Source: an uncultured Paraprevotella sp. (GTDB taxonomy: Bacteria > Bacteroidota > Bacteroidia > Bacteroidales > Bacteroidaceae). Taken from it: a stretch of DNA of 55,502 nucleotides. Location of the stretch: positions 1-55,502 of the forward strand of contig CAJUGV010000013.1 in assembly GCA_910586505.1 (NCBI GenBank), in the 5' to 3' direction. Shown here in pieces: positions 14,427-22,694 of this stretch (positions within the stretch are counted from its first letter, which is position 1; the number at the start of each line of letters is the position of its first letter). The notes beneath the pieces were generated by a model. The model did not search any database and was not told where the DNA came from. It saw only the letters and a program-made list of their open reading frames with translations. Made by a program: the position numbers and the translations under genes.

Positions 14427-16910
14427 TTATCTTAAATTATTCAATCTCATTTCCAGATCCGTATCATCTATGCACAATACGTCGCGTGGTTTACTGCCTT
14501 GTGCCATGCCAACGATTCCGGCCTGTTCCAGTTGGTCCATCAGGCGTCCGGCCCGGTTGTATCCGATGGCAAACTTGCGTTGTATCATGGAAGTGGAGCC
14601 TTGCTGCGTAGCGACGATGAGACGTGCGGCTTCTTCAAACAACGGGTCGAGGTGGGTCATGTCTACGGAAGCCGGTCCTCCTTCATCTCCTTCTATTTCA
14701 ACTTTAGGCAGTTCAAAGGGGCCGAGATAACTTTGCTGGCGGGATATGTATGCCGTGATGCGTTCCACTTCGGGGGTATCGACAAATGCGCATTGCACAC
14801 GAATAGGTTCGCTGCCGTTAAGGATGAGCATGTCACCGCGTCCGATAAGCTGGTTGGCTCCCGGTCGGTCCAGAATTGTGCGTGAGTCTACCATGGCGCT
14901 GACCTTGAATGCCATTCGTGCAGGGAAGTTTGCTTTGATGGTACCGGTAATGATGTTGGTGGTAGGGCGCTGTGTGGCAATGATCATGTGGATGCCTACG
15001 GCGCGGGCAAGTTGGGCTATGCGGGCGATGGGAAGTTCTATTTCTTTGCCTGCCGTCATAATAAGATCGCCGAACTCGTCAATGATTACCACTATGTATG
15101 GCATAAACTTATGGCCGTTTTCCGGATTGAGTTGACGGTTTTTGAATTTGGCGTTATACTCCTTGATGTTTCGGGCACGTGCTTTCTTCAGCAGATCATA
15201 ACGTGTATCCATTTCGCAGCATAGACTTTTCAGTGTAGCCACCACTTTTTGTACATCTGTGATGATGGCCTCGTCGTCTCCGTCGGCTATCTTGGCCAGG
15301 AAGTGGTTTTCGATGGGGGCGTATATACTGAACTCCACCTTTTTAGGGTCTACCATTACAAACTTCAGTTCGGCAGGATGTTTTTTGTATAACAGGGAGG
15401 TGATGACGGCGTTCAGACCTACTGATTTACCTTGTCCGGTTGCACCGGCTACAAGCAGGTGAGGCATTTTGGCCAGATCCACCATGTATACTTCGTTCGT
15501 GATGGTTTTGCCCAATGCGATAGGTAGCTCGAAGTCGGACTCACGGAACTTGCGGCTGTTAAGGATACTCTCCATCGAAACCATTTGCGGCCGTGCGTTG
15601 GGAACTTCGATACCGATAGTGCCTTTTCCGGGTATGGGAGCTATGATACGGATTCCCAGTGCGCTCAGACTCAGTGCGATGTCGTCTTCCAGGTTTTTGA
15701 TACGTGAGATGCGTACCCCTTTGGCCGGAGTGATTTCATATAAGGTGATGGTCGGACCTACAGTTGCCTTGATAGATGATATGTTTACTCCAAAGTTCTG
15801 TAGAACCTCGATGATTTGGTCTTTGTTCTTGTTCTGTTCTTCCATGTCGATGGACATTTCGCCCTCATTGCGTTTGTCCAGTAATTCAAGTGTCGGATAG
15901 CGATAGTTTTCCAGATCCAGTTTCGGGTCATAGGGCTCCAACGCACCGGTGCCGTTTTCATTAGCCCGTTCCTCTTCTTCCGTTTCCACGATATTCAGTT
16001 CGGGCGTAATCTCTTTGCTTTCAGGGCTGGCGTCGCTGTCCTCATCGTTATCTTCTATAAAACCGTTTTCGTATTCTTCCTCCGGTATGACTTCGGTCAT
16101 GTCAAAATCTATGGTATGTACGGTGTTGTCCTCTTCTTCTTCATGTGTATCCTCTATTTCGGGGATGATGTCTTTCTGTTCTTCTGCCGTCGTCTCGTTT
16201 TTGTCCGTCTTGGCCGGAATTTTGGATTTGATGTAGTTTACGGGATTGAGTATACGGCGTATTAGCCGTATGGTCTCGCTGCTCAGATAGGCAAGGTAGG
16301 CTATGGCTATGAGAAGCAGAACCAGGAATGTGCCGATCTTTCCGATTCGCTGGCTGAGCCAGGTGCTGATGAACAGTCCATGGTCGCCACCCGGATTGAT
16401 GAAACTCCATCCGTTCAGATTTTCAAATGTCTGTTGAAAGAAGAAAGAACAGACAACGGACAGCCAGATAAGGGGAATGATACAGTTGAGGAACCATTTC
16501 CAAAGTCTGACCTTATAGGCACGGGTCAGTTTCATGGCTGCGATAATCAGAAACAGAGGGATAATGAAAGCCGAGAAACCGAAACAGCGGTTTATCCAGA
16601 AGTTGGCACAGTAAGCGCCTAACGCGCCGGCATAGTTGAGGAATCCTTCCATGGCGCCTTGTTCAATGAGGCACTGGTCTTCAGCTCCCGTAAACAAGTG
16701 GGAGGTGAATGACAGTAACATGAACAGGGCCAGTACGAGGAGAGAAAGGCCAAAGAAAAAGCGTATGGTCTCCTTGTGCCCTACCGGTTCTTCGCCCGTG
16801 CCTATCGTATTGTTTTGTTTTTCCGCTTTGCTTCCGTTTTCTTTGTTTCTTGTTTTTTGAACCTTGTTGCCTAATCTGGTGGTCTCTATCGTCGGATTTT
16901 TTTTGTTCAT
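14427..16910 (-). CDS. ftsK: DNA translocase FtsK
   Basis: The 827-residue protein has an N-terminal membrane domain of four helices (for example FFFGLSLLVLALFMLLSF and AFIIPLFLIIAAM), an acidic linker (about residues 215-330, runs of D/E), and a RecA-like motor with Walker A GATGQGKSVGLN near residue 487 and Walker B VVIIDEFGDLI. The C-terminal winged helix (MIQRKFAIGYNRAGRLMDQL) would read the orienting DNA motif. It pumps DNA at the septum and activates XerCD. The start is taken at MNKKNPTIETT rather than ten codons upstream, because the -7 box at 16938-16945 touches the upstream start. Confidence 0.95.
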   Translation of the reverse strand: MNKKNPTIETTRLGNKVQKTRNKENGSKAEKQNNTIGTGEEPVGHKETIRFFFGLSLLVLALFMLLSFTSHLFTGAEDQCLIEQGAMEGFLNYAGALGAYCANFWINRCFGFSAFIIPLFLIIAAMKLTRAYKVRLWKWFLNCIIPLIWLSVVCSFFFQQTFENLNGWSFINPGGDHGLFISTWLSQRIGKIGTFLVLLLIAIAYLAYLSSETIRLIRRILNPVNYIKSKIPAKTDKNETTAEEQKDIIPEIEDTHEEEEDNTVHTIDFDMTEVIPEEEYENGFIEDNDEDSDASPESKEITPELNIVETEEEERANENGTGALEPYDPKLDLENYRYPTLELLDKRNEGEMSIDMEEQNKNKDQIIEVLQNFGVNISSIKATVGPTITLYEITPAKGVRISRIKNLEDDIALSLSALGIRIIAPIPGKGTIGIEVPNARPQMVSMESILNSRKFRESDFELPIALGKTITNEVYMVDLAKMPHLLVAGATGQGKSVGLNAVITSLLYKKHPAELKFVMVDPKKVEFSIYAPIENHFLAKIADGDDEAIITDVQKVVATLKSLCCEMDTRYDLLKKARARNIKEYNAKFKNRQLNPENGHKFMPYIVVIIDEFGDLIMTAGKEIELPIARIAQLARAVGIHMIIATQRPTTNIITGTIKANFPARMAFKVSAMVDSRTILDRPGANQLIGRGDMLILNGSEPIRVQCAFVDTPEVERITAYISRQQSYLGPFELPKVEIEGDEGGPASVDMTHLDPLFEEAARLIVATQQGSTSMIQRKFAIGYNRAGRLMDQLEQAGIVGMAQGSKPRDVLCIDDTDLEMRLNNLR

Positions 16911-16937
16911 CTTGAATTGCTGCTGTGAAAACAAGTA

Positions 16938-16945
16938 CAAAAGTA
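16938..16945 (-). promoter_or_regulatory. -7 box of ftsK
   Basis: The minus strand reads TACTTTTG, 27 bp upstream of the ATG at 16910. Confidence 0.5.
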
Positions 16946-16961
16946 AATGAAAATCATCAAT

Positions 16962-16996
16962 TTTGCTATTTTTTCGCCTAATTTTTTGTAGCTTTG
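16962..16996 (+). promoter_or_regulatory. Promoter of the DUF5063 gene
   Basis: -33 TTTG (16962-16965) and -7 TAGCTTTG (16989-16996), 23 bp apart, 29 bp before the ATG at 17026. It diverges from the ftsK promoter in a gap of only 115 bp. Confidence 0.65.
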
Positions 16997-17025
16997 CGCT
17001 TTTTAAAAAATGGAGCGGGAACGCT

Positions 17026-17580
17026 ATGGATTTGAATGATAAGAAAACGATTGTTTATTCTCGGAATACGGTGGAGTTTGTAACCGTAGCAGTGGAACTG
17101 TGTGCCTATCTGGAGCAGTCGCAAGGACGGAAAGCCAGCGAGTTTACGGATACTATATTGAAACTTCTGCCTTTGCTTTATCTGAAAGCGTCACTGTTGG
17201 ACGATGTGGAGGGAGAGGAGGATTTCTTTCCCGAAGTTTTTGTTTCGGAAGAGGATTATGAGTACATACGCCATACGATTTCAGGTGTGATGGCCGATGA
17301 CGATGACTATCTGGATTTCTGCAATGAGGGGGTGAGATTCAGTGACGAACCGGCCATGAAGACAATTTCGGAAGATCTGGCTGATATTTATCAGGCCCTG
17401 AAGAATTTTGCAGAGGCCTATCGTTTGGGACTTGATGAGAACATGTTTGAGGCGGTAGCGGAAGTCCGAAGTTCGTTTGTGATTTATTGGGGGCAGTCGC
17501 TGACCAATGCCATGCGTGCTCTTCATCGTGTGAAATATACCCTTCGTGATGAAGAGGAGGATGAATATGGAGAAGATTAA
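17026..17580 (+). CDS. DUF5063 family protein
   Basis: 184 residues, predicted mostly alpha-helical and very acidic towards the C-terminus (DEEEDEYGED). Features such as VEFVTVAVELCAYLE, ILKLLPLLYLKASLL and VIYWGQSLTNAMRALH agree with the DUF5063 family of unknown function. No signal peptide or membrane helix. It precedes an RNase D-like exonuclease by 15 bp and an RlmI-like methyltransferase, suggesting an RNA-metabolism neighbourhood. Confidence 0.78.
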   Translation: MDLNDKKTIVYSRNTVEFVTVAVELCAYLEQSQGRKASEFTDTILKLLPLLYLKASLLDDVEGEEDFFPEVFVSEEDYEYIRHTISGVMADDDDYLDFCNEGVRFSDEPAMKTISEDLADIYQALKNFAEAYRLGLDENMFEAVAEVRSSFVIYWGQSLTNAMRALHRVKYTLRDEEEDEYGED

Positions 17581-17595
17581 CCTTAAAAACAAAGG

Positions 17596-18231
17596 ATGAA
17601 AATATTATATAATAAATTCGACAAAAAGAATATATCAACTTTGCCACGTGTCTTGTTTGAGGGGCGGATTATCGTGATTCAGACAGAAGCCGAGGCCGAA
17701 AAGGCCGTGGATTACCTGTTGACGATGCCCGTGCTGGGAGTGGATACGGAGACCCGTCCTTCGTTTCGCAAAGGACATGTCAATAAGGTGGCTTTGCTGC
17801 AGGTGGCCACCGAGGATTCTTGTTTTCTGTTTCGCCTGAACCGAATAGGACTGGCAGGCAGTGTGGTAAGGTTGTTGGAGGATGACCGTATATTAAAAGT
17901 CGGATTGTCGTTGTCTGATGACTTTAGTTCGCTTCATAAGCGGGGAGAGTTTGAGCCGCGTGCTTTTCTTGAATTGCAAAATTACGTAAGGGATTTCGGT
18001 ATTGCGGATATGAGTCTGCAAAAACTTTATGCCAATGTTTTCGGACAAAAGATCAGTAAAGGGCAGCGCCTGAGCAATTGGGAGGCAGATGTGCTGACGG
18101 AAGGGCAGAAGCTGTATGCCGCTACCGATGCCTGGGCATGTGTGCGTCTGTATCGTGAGCTGGAAGCTTTGAAGAAAAACGGTCTCTACAAACTTGAAAT
18201 CGTACAGGAACCACAAAAAAACGAGGAATAA
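17596..18231 (+). CDS. 3'-5' exonuclease domain protein, RNase D-like (DEDDy)
   Basis: 211 residues. Exo I is LGVDTETRPSF (catalytic D and E), Exo II lies in the segment ending FGIADMSLQKLY, and Exo III is YAATDAWACVRLYREL, whose Y-x3-D marks the DEDDy subtype. Unlike full RNase D there is no HRDC domain, so this is a stand-alone exonuclease of RNA or DNA. It sits between the DUF5063 gene and an rRNA methyltransferase gene (4 bp gap) in one operon. Confidence 0.88.
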   Translation: MKILYNKFDKKNISTLPRVLFEGRIIVIQTEAEAEKAVDYLLTMPVLGVDTETRPSFRKGHVNKVALLQVATEDSCFLFRLNRIGLAGSVVRLLEDDRILKVGLSLSDDFSSLHKRGEFEPRAFLELQNYVRDFGIADMSLQKLYANVFGQKISKGQRLSNWEADVLTEGQKLYAATDAWACVRLYRELEALKKNGLYKLEIVQEPQKNEE

Positions 18232-18235
18232 GACT

Positions 18236-19420
18236 ATGTACAAGAATTTATATCTAAAAAAAGGGAAGGAAGAAAGTCTGAAACGTTACCATCCCTGGAT
18301 CTTTTCCGGAGCCATTCATCATATAGAGGGAGAGCCGGAAGAAGGAGACGTTGTGCGGGTATTGACGTCAGAGGGAGACTTCGTTGCTGTCGGGCATTGG
18401 CAGATAGGGTCGATTGCGGTCAGAGTGCTCGATTTCGAGGATATTGATGTGGACGTAGAATATTGGGAGCACCGTCTGCGGGTGGCTTACGGCATGCGTC
18501 GTGCCATAGGCGTGGCGGGTTGTGGAAATGGGAATGACACTTATCGCCTGGTGCATGGCGAGGGTGACAGTTTGCCCGGTCTGGTGGTGGATGTCTACGG
18601 ACAGACGGCCGTTATGCAGGCTCACAGTATCGGTATGCATGTGTCGCGTCATGAGATAGCCCGCGCATTGGTTGCGGTGACGGATGGTGCGGTGAAGAAT
18701 GTCTATTATAAGAGTGAGACCACCTTGCCGTTCAAGGCCGCTTTGGGGCAGGAGAATGGCTTCATCGTGGGCGGAAGCGCGGAGAACGTGGCGGTGGAGA
18801 ACGGACTAAAGTTTCATATCGACTGGTTGAAGGGGCAGAAAACAGGCTTTTTCGTAGACCAGCGCGACAACCGTTCCTTGCTGGAACGTTATGCCCGTGG
18901 TCGTGCGGTGCTTAATATGTTTTGTTATACCGGCGGATTCAGCGTATATGCCATGAGAGGTGGGGCGGAGCTGGTGCATTCAGTCGACAGTTCAGCCAAG
19001 GCGATCGACTTGACCCGTGCCAATGTGGAACTGAATTTTCCGGGAGATGGCCGCCACGAAGCTTATGCGGAGGATGCTTTCAAGTACCTGGATGCGATGG
19101 GAGACAAGTATGATTTGATTATCCTTGACCCTCCGGCGTTTGCCAAACATAAGGATGCGCTTCGTCAGGCACTGAAGGGGTATGCACGCCTGAACGCAAA
19201 GGCTTTCGATAAAATCAAACCGGGAGGTATTCTCTTTACGTTCAGCTGCTCACAAGTGGTAAATAAAGACAACTTCCGTACAGCCGTGTTTACGGCCGCC
19301 GCGCAAAGTGGACGTCGTGTGCGTATCCTCCATCAATTGCATCAGCCGGCAGATCATCCTGTGAATATCTACCATCCTGAAGGAGAGTATCTGAAGGGTT
19401 TGGTGCTCTATGTAGAGTAA
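18236..19420 (+). CDS. rlmI: RlmI-like class I SAM-dependent rRNA methyltransferase
   Basis: 394 residues: N-terminal PUA domain (about 1-80, HPWIFSGAIHHIEGEPEEGD), then a Rossmann methyltransferase with FVDQRDNRSLL, VLNMFCYTGGFSVYAMRGGA, the catalytic-loop LDPPAFAKHKD and FTFSCSQVV. Characterised RlmI methylates C1962 of 23S rRNA on carbon 5. The start at 18236 is preferred because the longer frame from 18194 overlaps the exonuclease gene and adds a non-conserved basic stretch. Confidence 0.85.
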   Translation: MYKNLYLKKGKEESLKRYHPWIFSGAIHHIEGEPEEGDVVRVLTSEGDFVAVGHWQIGSIAVRVLDFEDIDVDVEYWEHRLRVAYGMRRAIGVAGCGNGNDTYRLVHGEGDSLPGLVVDVYGQTAVMQAHSIGMHVSRHEIARALVAVTDGAVKNVYYKSETTLPFKAALGQENGFIVGGSAENVAVENGLKFHIDWLKGQKTGFFVDQRDNRSLLERYARGRAVLNMFCYTGGFSVYAMRGGAELVHSVDSSAKAIDLTRANVELNFPGDGRHEAYAEDAFKYLDAMGDKYDLIILDPPAFAKHKDALRQALKGYARLNAKAFDKIKPGGILFTFSCSQVVNKDNFRTAVFTAAAQSGRRVRILHQLHQPADHPVNIYHPEGEYLKGLVLYVE

Positions 19421-19500
19421 GAAAAAGAAACGTAAGGTGAATAAAAGTTAAATAAAAGCAGATTTAATACCGATAGCACATAGGATATGGATAAAGTCCG

Positions 19501-19580
19501 TATATTTGCACTGTGTTTTTCATGGTATTAGATTTAAGGTTAATGAAAGATTGGTTGTCGAGATGACAACCTTCTTTTTT
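19501..19580 (+). ncRNA. Putative small RNA with own promoter and intrinsic terminator
   Basis: A -7 box TATATTTG (19501-19508) is followed by about 70 nt with no start codon context, then a GGTTGTC/GACAACC stem (19553-19559, 19565-19571) and a long T run (19575-19582). The core CATGGTATTAGATTTAAGG is a motif I recall recurring in Bacteroides intergenic small transcripts, possibly the paralogous sRNA family linked to the RNA-binding protein RbpB. That link is from memory and unverified. It lies in the 640-bp gap after rlmI, otherwise empty apart from repeat copy D. Confidence 0.6.
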
Positions 19581-19712
19581 TTATGCACCCTGGCTTGAAA
19601 GAGTCGGGGTGCATTTCCAGATAGAGCCGCATACCGGCGAGCCGTTTCTTTCGCTTATGTTGACTTTTTTGCGGGATGGGCGCTGTGCGGGAAAATGAAC
19701 CGCACGGTATTG

Positions 19713-19785
19713 AAAAATGATGCTCTTTAAAATTTATTTTTCTCCTCTTCATTTTATATTTTTCTCCGCATGAAAATCCGTTTTG
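19713..19785. repeat. Degenerate palindromic intergenic element (copy D)
   Basis: Contains tgatgctctttaaaattt and tttttctccgcatgaaaat, resembling the arms of copies A and B (AAATTTTCTTCCGCA-like), but the pairing is eroded. A GTGCGG/CCGCAC hairpin lies directly upstream. Confidence 0.45.
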
Positions 19786-20059
19786 CTGTGCTGTAAATGT
19801 AACGTGTTTATAGTGTGCGACTTATGGATTTGTGCTTTGTGTGTCGTAGCATACCTGAAGGCCTTTCGGAATTGTTTACATTGTGGGCGCGTTCTCCTCG
19901 GAGACCGTTTTCGGATGTTCCGGACGGCCTTGGGCGGTGTGTGGGCGCGTAGTGGGTTGGGAGGTGTCGTTTTTTTAGTTCGTGTAGGCTAGGAAACGGT
20001 TTTTTTTGTGTAAGTTTGCATACAGTAAAAGACTTTGAACCATATTAAATGCGAGAGCT

Positions 20060-21346
20060 ATGAGACTAAAGGTACATTTGACGGTGATGAACTTTCTTGA
20101 GTTTGCCGTTTGGGGAGCTTATCTGACTTCTATGGGAAGTTATCTGGTTAAGATTGGAATGGCCGGAAATATCGGTTGGTTTTATTCCGTACAAGGTATT
20201 GTTTCCTTGTTCATGCCTGCATTGGCAGGTATTATTGCCGACCGTTGGATACAGGGCCAGAAAGTGTTGAGCCTTTGTCATTTGTTGGCCGGAATATTCA
20301 TGCTGGGCGCTTCGCTTTACGGTTTCCGTACCGGTGAGGATGCCTCGTTTGCCGTGTTGTTTACGCTTTATTCTTTGAGCGTGGCATTTTTTATGCCTAC
20401 CATAGCGCTGGCTAATTCCGTGGCTTATTCGGCACTGGAGGGGGCCGGACTGGATACGGTCAAAGACTTCCCTGCCATCCGTGTGTTCGGTACGGTGGGG
20501 TTCATCTGCTCCATGTGGGTGGTGGATTTGGGCGGCATGCAGGAGAATGCCGCGCAGTTTGCTTTCTCCGGTATATTGAGCCTTTTGTTGTCGGCTTATG
20601 CACTGACGCTTCCCGCCTGTCCGGTGAGCAGTGGCGACGGGCGTAAAAGTGTGGCTGAGGCACTCGGGCTTCGTGCTTTTGCATTGTTCCGTCAGAAACG
20701 CATGGCTTTGTTTTTCATTTTTTCTATGTGTCTGGGTATCTGTCTACAGATTACCAATGGTTTTGCCAATCCGTTTCTTAGTGCATTCGGCGGAATCCCC
20801 GAGTATGCGGAAACATTTGGTGTCCGGCATGCCAATATTCTGATTTCCATTTCTCAGATCAGTGAGACCTGTTGTATTTTGCTCATTCCCTTTTTTCTGA
20901 GCCGTTTCGGCATCAAGCGGGTGATGTTCATTGCTATGATGGCATGGGTGTTCCGTTTCGGCTTCTTTGCAATAGGCAATCCGGGGACCGGTGTGTGGTT
21001 GTTTGTTCTTTCCATGCTGGTGTATGGAGTGGCATTTGACTTTTTTAATATCTCGGGCTCTCTTTTTGTAGACAAGGAGACGGATATCAGCATACGAAGC
21101 AGTGCGCAGGGATTGTTCATGATGATGACCAACGGGCTGGGGGCCACCGTCGGTACCTTGTCGGCTCAGGCGGTGATCAATCATTTTGTGTATGACTTGC
21201 CGGGAGATGCTACCGGTCATGAGGTTATCGCTGGCTGGCACATGTGCTGGTATATTTTTGCTGCTTATGCACTGGTGGTGGCTGTATTGTTCTCCGTTCT
21301 CTTTAAATACAAACACGAAAAGACAAAAGACCGACACACGAAATGA
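20060..21346 (+). CDS. MFS nucleoside transporter (NupG-like nucleoside:H+ symporter family)
   Basis: 428 residues with 12 predicted transmembrane helices. The N-terminus VMNFLEFAVWGAYLTSMGSY is typical of the nucleoside:H+ symporter branch of the major facilitator superfamily, followed by GIIADRWIQGQKVLSL (the loop 2-3 signature). It probably imports nucleosides across the inner membrane. The stop overlaps the next start (ATGA-type overlap at 21343), so it leads a translationally coupled run of genes. A TAAGTTTG box at 20011-20018 may be its promoter. Confidence 0.85.
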   Translation: MRLKVHLTVMNFLEFAVWGAYLTSMGSYLVKIGMAGNIGWFYSVQGIVSLFMPALAGIIADRWIQGQKVLSLCHLLAGIFMLGASLYGFRTGEDASFAVLFTLYSLSVAFFMPTIALANSVAYSALEGAGLDTVKDFPAIRVFGTVGFICSMWVVDLGGMQENAAQFAFSGILSLLLSAYALTLPACPVSSGDGRKSVAEALGLRAFALFRQKRMALFFIFSMCLGICLQITNGFANPFLSAFGGIPEYAETFGVRHANILISISQISETCCILLIPFFLSRFGIKRVMFIAMMAWVFRFGFFAIGNPGTGVWLFVLSMLVYGVAFDFFNISGSLFVDKETDISIRSSAQGLFMMMTNGLGATVGTLSAQAVINHFVYDLPGDATGHEVIAGWHMCWYIFAAYALVVAVLFSVLFKYKHEKTKDRHTK

Positions 21347-21900
21347 AAGAAACTGTGAAGGAACTGGTGGTACAGACCGTGTCCAAATGTACGGCGGATG
21401 GGGCGGCCTATATGGCGGTGCTGCGCGAAAAAGACGGCAAACGTATTCTTCCGGTGCTGATGGAACGGAGCGACGCTTTTCTGTTACTGATGAGGATGAA
21501 GGGGGTGAAAAGCGATGCCTTGCCTTCTTCCATGGCAGACATTATGCGCGCGGCTTTTGTCCAATGCAGTATGACGATAGAGGAAGTGCGTATTGCAGCC
21601 GTAGAGGGCGGGGTGACGTATTGTCATGTTCTTTACAGCCAGGAAGGGGCTTTTCACATGATTCGTTACTGCAAGGCATCCGACTGTCTGATACTGGCCT
21701 ATACGTTCGGTTGTTCCGTTACGATAAGTGAGGCGCTGCTTGAGCGGCAGTATATGCGCGAGGTTGGCGATGGCATGTACTCCATCCCTGTGAACTCGGT
21801 GAACATTGAGGCGCTGAAAGAAGCGCTGCAAAGAGCCGTGGAAGAAGAAAACTATGAATTGGCGTCGCAGTTGCGCGACGAAATAGAACGACGAAAATGA
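21343..21900 (+). CDS. Bifunctional nuclease domain (DUF151) protein with UVR motif
   Basis: 185 residues. Residues 1-135 are the DUF151/bifunctional nuclease domain (LPVLMERSDAFLLLMRMKGV, later IEEVRIAAVEGGVTYCHVLY). Residues 150-185 form a UVR-type helical hairpin (VEEENYELASQLRDEIERRK), a motif used by UvrB/UvrC and Clp adaptors for protein contacts. DUF151 proteins have reported RNase/DNase activity in plants; the bacterial role is unclear. It overlaps both neighbours by 4 nt. Confidence 0.85.
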   Translation: MKETVKELVVQTVSKCTADGAAYMAVLREKDGKRILPVLMERSDAFLLLMRMKGVKSDALPSSMADIMRAAFVQCSMTIEEVRIAAVEGGVTYCHVLYSQEGAFHMIRYCKASDCLILAYTFGCSVTISEALLERQYMREVGDGMYSIPVNSVNIEALKEALQRAVEEENYELASQLRDEIERRK

Positions 21901-22658
21901 AGGAAATCCGTTTTTTTTATGCTCCGGGATTGCCGGAATGTGAAGAGTTGCCGGCCGATGAGGCCGCACATTGTCTGCGTGTGCTGAGGCTGCAGTCTGG
22001 CGATGAGATACGTCTGACGGACGGACGGGGCAACTTTTATAGGGCTGAAATAACTACGGTTTCGGGAAAACGGTGTCTTTTCAGTGTGAAGGAATGCATG
22101 CCGCATGCCCGTGAGTGGAATGGGGTGCTGAGGCTGGCTGTGGCGCCGACCAAGAATATGGACAGAATGGAATGGCTGGCGGAGAAGGCTACGGAAATCG
22201 GTTTTGATGAACTGACTTTTTTGGATTGCCGCTACTCGGAACGTAAGGTGGTGAAGACTGAGCGTATAGAGAAGATATTGATATCGGCCATGAAGCAAAG
22301 TCACAAGGCTTTCAAGCCGCGGTTGGGAGAGATGGAGGATTTCCGTCGGTTCGTGACCCGTCCGTTCACCGGTCAGAAGTTCATTGCGCATTGTTATGAC
22401 GAGGCTGATATTGTCGGGGCGGGTAAGGATGCCGCTGAGAAATGTATGGATGGGGGAAAACCGTTTCTGCTGAGCGAGATGGATGCCCGGGCGGATGCGC
22501 TGGTACTTGTAGGCCCGGAGGGTGATTTCAGTGTTGATGAGGTGAGGCTGGCATTGGCAAACGGATTCCGTTCTATAAGCCTGGGGCGAAGCCGTCTGCG
22601 GACGGAGACTGCTGCTTTGGTGGCTGTTCATCTGATGCATGTTTGTCATGCCCTGTGA
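21897..22658 (+). CDS. rsmE: 16S rRNA m3U1498 methyltransferase RsmE
   Basis: 253-residue SPOUT methyltransferase. The N-terminal PUA-like part has HCLRVLRLQSGDEIRLTDGR. The SPOUT core has KNMDRMEWLAEKATEIG, LVGPEGDFSVDEV and SLGRSRLRTETAALVAVHLM, the knotted SAM pocket. It methylates N3 of U1498 in 16S rRNA. It starts within the stop of the DUF151 gene. Confidence 0.95.
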   Translation: MKEIRFFYAPGLPECEELPADEAAHCLRVLRLQSGDEIRLTDGRGNFYRAEITTVSGKRCLFSVKECMPHAREWNGVLRLAVAPTKNMDRMEWLAEKATEIGFDELTFLDCRYSERKVVKTERIEKILISAMKQSHKAFKPRLGEMEDFRRFVTRPFTGQKFIAHCYDEADIVGAGKDAAEKCMDGGKPFLLSEMDARADALVLVGPEGDFSVDEVRLALANGFRSISLGRSRLRTETAALVAVHLMHVCHAL

Positions 22659-22694
22659 AAGAATGAAGAATATGGCTAAACATAAATAAAGAGA

